DNA of 64,000 bases from Mycteria americana (lineage: Eukaryota; Chordata; Aves; Ciconiiformes; Ciconiidae). The DNA lies in NCBI RefSeq assembly GCF_035582795.1, contig NC_134365.1, forward strand, positions 222,349,887-222,413,886. The letters are read 5' to 3'. Of this stretch, positions 60,877-64,000 are shown piece after piece. A program made the position numbers and the translations under genes. How positions within the stretch are numbered: position 1 is the first letter of the stretch; the number at the start of each line of letters is the position of its first letter. The notes under the pieces were generated by a model. It was given only the letters and a program-made list of their open reading frames with translations. It did not search any database and had not been told where the DNA came from.

Positions 60877-60895
60877 GCATGTAGTCTATTTTACG

Positions 60896-62061
60896 AGCCG
60901 ACGTCTGCTGCTGTCTTCTTCAGCCCTTCCCAGGCTGCAGCGTGGGGGTCCCATCTGGGGGGGGGTCGGGGCAGTGGGTGCCTGCCGGTGGCAGGGGGGC
61001 TCCCTGGGGACCGTGTCCCCAGCAGCTGGCCCGGCTACCCCAGCCTGTCCAGTGGACAGCAGGGACAGACGGACGCCCTGGCTCTCCCCCACCTGCCCCC
61101 CTGCGCCGGGGCCCTGCGATCCCCGGGCCACGAGCAGAGGCCTCTCCCGCAGGGTCTGGATCACGGACTTCTGCTCGGTGCCAAAAATAACCCCGCGCCC
61201 CTGGCTCAGGGCAGCGGTGCTGGGCCGTGGTGCGAGCCGCTGGCGCTGCCCCGTTTCCACTGCTGGGGAACGGCCTCGTCCCGCCGACGCGGCTGCGGAG
61301 CCGTACATCAGCGGGCAGGAGCACGGGGACAGCGCAGCCGCCCCGGTGCCGAGCGGGAGGCTGGCAGGAAGGACAGATGGTCGCTGGCACCGGGGTTAAA
61401 AACACTTCCCTGGGGCGCCCTCGGCTTCCCCGGCGAGGAGCCGGCTGCTGACCCGGCCCAGGGCAACCTCAGCCCCTGCCGAAGCCTCTCTCTCCCTGCT
61501 CACGGCCCTCTGCTCCTGCAGCTGAAGCCAGCGGGACGTTGTGCCCCCCCCGTGCACCCGGGCAGCCCAGCGCCGAGCTGAGGGCGGGCAGCAGAATGAG
61601 ACCCTGGGGCTGGGACCCTGCAGCCCGGCAGCACGGGGGCATCAGGCCGGGGGCTGCGTGCAGGGGGAGGACATGGCAGGATCTGGCCCGTCCCAGAGGA
61701 GCTGCACCCAGGCCCCACGGGGCTCGGGTGCATCAGCGGGGCAGGCACAGGGTCACAGAACCGTTTAGGTTGGAAAAGACCTTTAAGATCATCGAGTCCA
61801 ACCGTAAACCCAGCACCGCCCGGTCGCTGCCAGTTGGTGCAGCCCTGCCAAGAGGCACCTGGGCAGCAGCAGCACCCGGCCGGGCTGGTGGCACGGATCC
61901 CTCCCCGCTTGTGCTGCACAGCAGCCGCGGCACAGCCCGGGGCGGCGGTGGCACCCTGCGGCGCAGGGCGAGCGGGGCGCCCGGCACACGCGTGGGCGCA
62001 TCCCCAGCTCGGCCCAGCCCGGCCAGCAGCGCGCGGCAACGTCGCTCTGGAAAAACGGAGC
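60896..62061. other. Intergenic space between STIM1 and the SLC6-family gene
   Basis: GC-rich sequence with one CR1 remnant at 61754-61821. No coding exon recognised; open frames on both strands are GC-driven. Confidence 0.65.
61754..61821 (-). mobile_element. CR1 LINE 3'-end remnant
   Basis: ACAGAACCGTTTAGGTTGG, AAAAGACCTTTAAGATCATC and GAGTCCAACCGTAAACCCAG form a CR1 3' terminus read on the - strand. It belongs to the same subtype as the fragment at 1734-1805. Confidence 0.85.
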
Positions 62062-62067
62062 TTTATT
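62062..62067 (-). terminator. Probable poly(A) signal of the SLC6-family gene
   Basis: TTTATT on the + strand is AATAAA on the - strand, about 645 bases after the SLC6 stop codon. No nearer AATAAA is seen on the - strand. If used, the 3'UTR covers about 62045-62711, and the two convergent genes end about 1.15 kb apart. Confidence 0.5.
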
Positions 62068-62711
62068 GCAGCAGCGGCAAACACGTCGTGCGCTCGCAGC
62101 CGCCTGGGGCTGCAAACTCAGCCTGGGGCTGCAAACTCAGCCTGGGGCTGCTCTTGCCCTGCTCGCCTGCGCCATGCTGCTGCCCGGCCCAGGACGGGGG
62201 AGCGGGGACCTGCCCCGGGCTGGGGGCTTCGAATCGGCTGCCGGGGAGGGCCAGCCCGCCGGCACGGCGGTACCATCTCTGCCGGCACAGCTGGCCAGCC
62301 TGGCCCCTGCCCAAGGTGGCTGCTGCTGGCAGGGTCGCCGCTAGCAGCCTGCCCTGCCGGGAGAGAGCTGGGTCAGGGCCGGGGATGCACGCGGCCACCC
62401 CCAAAGGGCTCCAGCGAGACCCAACAACTGCCCAGAGGCAGGCGAAGGGCTGGAGCGCGTCCCGGGCAGCCGGTCCTGCTCACAGAGCATCCCCTAGAAA
62501 CACCTTCGGAGCGGGCAGAATGTTTCCAGGAAAAAGAATTAAAATACACGCTGGCATCAGTGGTTACCGTCGGCCGGGATGGGTGACGGCGACGGCACAA
62601 GGGGAGCCACGTGCGCCAGCAGCCAGCCCCCAGGCAGGTGTCCCCATCGCCAGCGGGTCCCGTCTGCCCGGGGGGCTCTGAGCGAGGACGTGGGGTGCCC
62701 CGGGGCCGGCA
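62068..62711 (-). other. Probable 3'UTR of the SLC6-family gene
   Basis: Sequence between the TGA at 62712 and the AATAAA (- strand) at 62062. GC-rich, carries the 19-bp tandem repeat; no coding sequence recognised. Confidence 0.45.
62102..62152. repeat. 19-bp tandem repeat, about 2.6 copies
   Basis: The unit GCCTGGGGCTGCAAACTCA occurs twice in full and once in part, without differences. It lies in the probable 3'UTR of the SLC6-family gene. Confidence 0.9.
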
Positions 62712-62858
62712 TCAGGCTTCGCTGCCGCCGTGGGGTGGCGCGGTGAAGTCGCTGCCAGTCAGGGTGATGGTGAACGGCACGTCGATGACGTCTCCAGCCA
62801 CGTCCCGGGCAGTGGCCGTTCTCCAGGAGCGCAGGGGCTCGGTGGCTTTCTGGAAGCG
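62712..62858 (-). CDS. SLC6-family terminal exon: cytosolic C-tail
   Basis: The acceptor ag at 62860-62859 is followed by RFQKATEPLRSWRTATARDV, then AGDVIDVPFTITLTGSDFTA and PPHGGSEA before the TGA. The start R-F-Q-K-x-x-x-P fits the usual post-TM12 tail of SLC6 proteins, where an arginine-rich amphipathic segment precedes P-x-x-W/SW. The tail is short, 48 residues. Confidence 0.88.
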   Translation of the reverse strand, partial: RFQKATEPLRSWRTATARDVAGDVIDVPFTITLTGSDFTAPPHGGSEA

Positions 62859-63649
62859 CTGGGGGTGGGCGAGGGTGAGCAGGGGCTGCCCCGAGCCCCC
62901 GCGCTCAGGCCCCACCTCTCGCCCCAGCCCTGCGGCTCCAGTCCTTTTCCTCTCTTGGGGAAGGGACAGCATCGCCTCCGCTCCATCGCTGGCCTCTCCT
63001 GCCCCGTCTCCAGCACCGGGGCAGCCCCACTCTGCCCCCGCCCCGATCCCGGCCCCGGCCCCGTCCCCCATCCCGCCTCGCACACTCACATCGCTCAGCG
63101 TCCCCGACTCGCGACACAGGGCCACGGTGGCCCAGAGCGGAATCTGCAGGCAGGTGAGGACACCCATGCAGACGCCCAGGCTCGTGCCCCAGGCGGGGTA
63201 CTCGTAGGTGCCGTAGCGCAGGGGCACGCCGTACATGTCCAGGAAGGTGTAGATGAGCGTGAACTGAAGGGCAGAGCAGGCAGGAGCGACGTGAGGCTGC
63301 AGCACTGCCTGGCCCCAGGGGTCCTGGCAGGGCTGGGCACCCCAGGGACCCCCAGGGCCACCCCAAACTCCCTCCAGCAGCCACCGAGAGGCCCGGGAGG
63401 GCGCCGGGACCGGGGCAGCCCCGCTCCAAACCCATGGCAAGCGCTGCCCCTCCCAGAGGAAGGGAGAGATGGAGGGAGAGGAGCTCTTCCCCCCTTGACC
63501 TCCAGCCCCAGGCGGGCGCTCGGTGCTCACCAGCAGCAGGCAGGGGGTAAAGAAGGCCCAGCACACCTTGAAGTAGCCCAGCATGTGACTGCACCAGGGC
63601 GGGCACCGGCAGATCATGTCCACGATGTCCTGGCAGAACTGGTTCACGC
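62712..63649 (-). CDS. SLC6-family Na+/Cl- coupled transporter, last three exons
   Basis: Three - strand exons (63531-63649, 63090-63263, 62712-62858) join in frame and end in TGA at 62712-62714. They encode GVNQFCQDIVDMICRCPPWC, then TM11 with KVCWAFFTPCLLL, then YEYPAWGTSLGVCMGVLTCL (TM12) and a cytosolic tail. The G-x-x-x-F-x-x-D-I segment, the W-x-x-x-x-P signature and the Y-x-Y-P-x-W-G motif are hallmarks of the SLC6 (neurotransmitter:sodium symporter) fold near its C-terminus. The N-terminal ten helices lie beyond the right edge. I cannot place it confidently within the family (glycine, proline, GABA or amino-acid type), so no symbol is given. It is convergent with STIM1. Confidence 0.9.
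63090..63263 (-). CDS. SLC6-family exon: end of TM11 and TM12
   Basis: Acceptor cttcag lies before 63263 and donor gtgagt after 63090; 58 complete codons. The peptide FTLIYTFLDMYGVPLRYGTY, EYPAWGTSLGVCMGVLTCLQ, IPLWATVALCRESGTLSD covers the outer loop, the conserved YP-x-WG entry to TM12 and the cytosolic end of that helix. Both flanking introns are short (267 and 231 bp). Confidence 0.92.
63531..63649 (-). CDS. SLC6-family exon: TM10-TM11 linker and TM11
   Basis: On the - strand the acceptor cctgcag precedes 63649 and the donor gtgagc follows 63531. Two bases complete a glycine codon and 39 codons follow: VNQFCQDIVDMICRCPPWCS and HMLGYFKVCWAFFTPCLLL. The cysteine-rich CRCPPWC loop is unusual for the family, where a G-x-x-P-x-x-W pattern is commoner. 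The upstream intron begins at 63650 and runs to the window edge without a further recognisable exon. Confidence 0.9.
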
Positions 63650-64000
63650 CTGCAGGCACCCCGGGAGAGGGTCACAGCCGGGCCCCTGCCTGCCCCCAGC
63701 ACGGCCCTGCGGGGTGCACCCGCTCCGGGGCACCCACAGCACCCTGTGCTGGGCCTGAGCCGTGCCGGCAGCGGTGGTGCTGGGTGCTGAACAGCCACCG
63801 CGCTTCGGTGGGTGGAGAGGAAATTGCATCCCCCACAGACGGGGAAAATCGCACCTCGGCTTCGCACCATCTCCTTGCAGGGCTGAGCTGCGTGTGGGCA
63901 GCAGGACCCGGGGGGCTCCCTGCCCGCCCCAGCTCCACGCTGTCCACAGCTGCAGGTGCACCCTACAGAGCCTGGCCACGGTTTGCCGTGAGTCCCAGGA
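63650..64000 (-). other. SLC6-family intron, running off the window
   Basis: Sequence upstream of the TM11 exon. No earlier SLC6 exon (TM10 or before) is recognised here, so it is probably intron. Confidence 0.6.

Larger units (their letters stand above)
58310..60895 (+). other. STIM1: STIM1 3' untranslated region
   Basis: About 2.6 kb from the stop to just past the AATAAA at 60871. It begins with a G run, then an AU-rich patch (58503-58522) and a T-rich patch with ATT repeats (58687-58732). From about 58780 to 60360 it is extremely GC- and CpG-rich, with a C15 run at 60011-60025. A T22 run (60824-60845) lies just before the poly(A) signal. Long open frames on both strands here reflect the lack of stop codons in GC-rich DNA and resemble no protein family I know. 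The extent is inferred from the first good poly(A) signal; earlier cleavage is possible. Confidence 0.7.

Overview
The window is vertebrate, most likely avian. It holds CR1 LINE fragments of the bird/reptile type, compact introns, CpG-dense GC-rich patches and GT-AG split genes. No operons, tRNAs, rRNAs or CRISPR arrays are seen. The species cannot be fixed from the sequence alone.

The main gene is STIM1, the ER calcium sensor of store-operated calcium entry, on the + strand. Ten coding exons lie between 9523 and 58309; by comparison with the 12-exon human gene they correspond to exons 3-12. All splice sites are GT-AG, every junction keeps the reading frame, and the exons match human residue numbering without an indel from about residue 91 to 514. 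They encode the end of the EF-hand region, the SAM domain with both N-glycosylation sequons, the transmembrane helix, CC1, the SOAR/CAD Orai-activating region, the acidic inhibitory segment, the S/P-rich tail, the TRIP microtubule-tip motif and the C-terminal lysine tail. The signal peptide and the EF-hand loop (exons 1-2) are not in the window. The 3'UTR runs to a poly(A) signal at 60871. Exon 11 can also be read through to an in-phase second donor at 48548, which would add 111 residues at the same position as the known STIM1L insert.

Region by region: 1-1805, two CR1 fragments in opposite orientation; 1806-9522, intron 2 with a CR1-derived 24-bp minisatellite (4578-4784), an AT-rich stretch and a CR1 copy just upstream of exon 3; 9523-15822, exons 3-5 with a CpG-rich patch in intron 3 and a near-perfect hairpin in intron 4; 15823-30819, the 15-kb intron 5 with two CR1 fragments and small repeats; 30820-43021, exons 6-10; 43022-57759, introns 10 and 11 flanking exon 11; 57760-60895, the last exon and a very GC-rich 3'UTR; 60896-62061, a short intergenic space with another CR1 remnant.

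At the right edge, on the - strand, are the last three exons of an SLC6-family sodium/chloride-coupled transporter (62712-63649), with a probable poly(A) signal at 62062-62067. STIM1 and this gene converge tail to tail. Most long open frames in the window are by-products of GC-rich sequence or of repeats.
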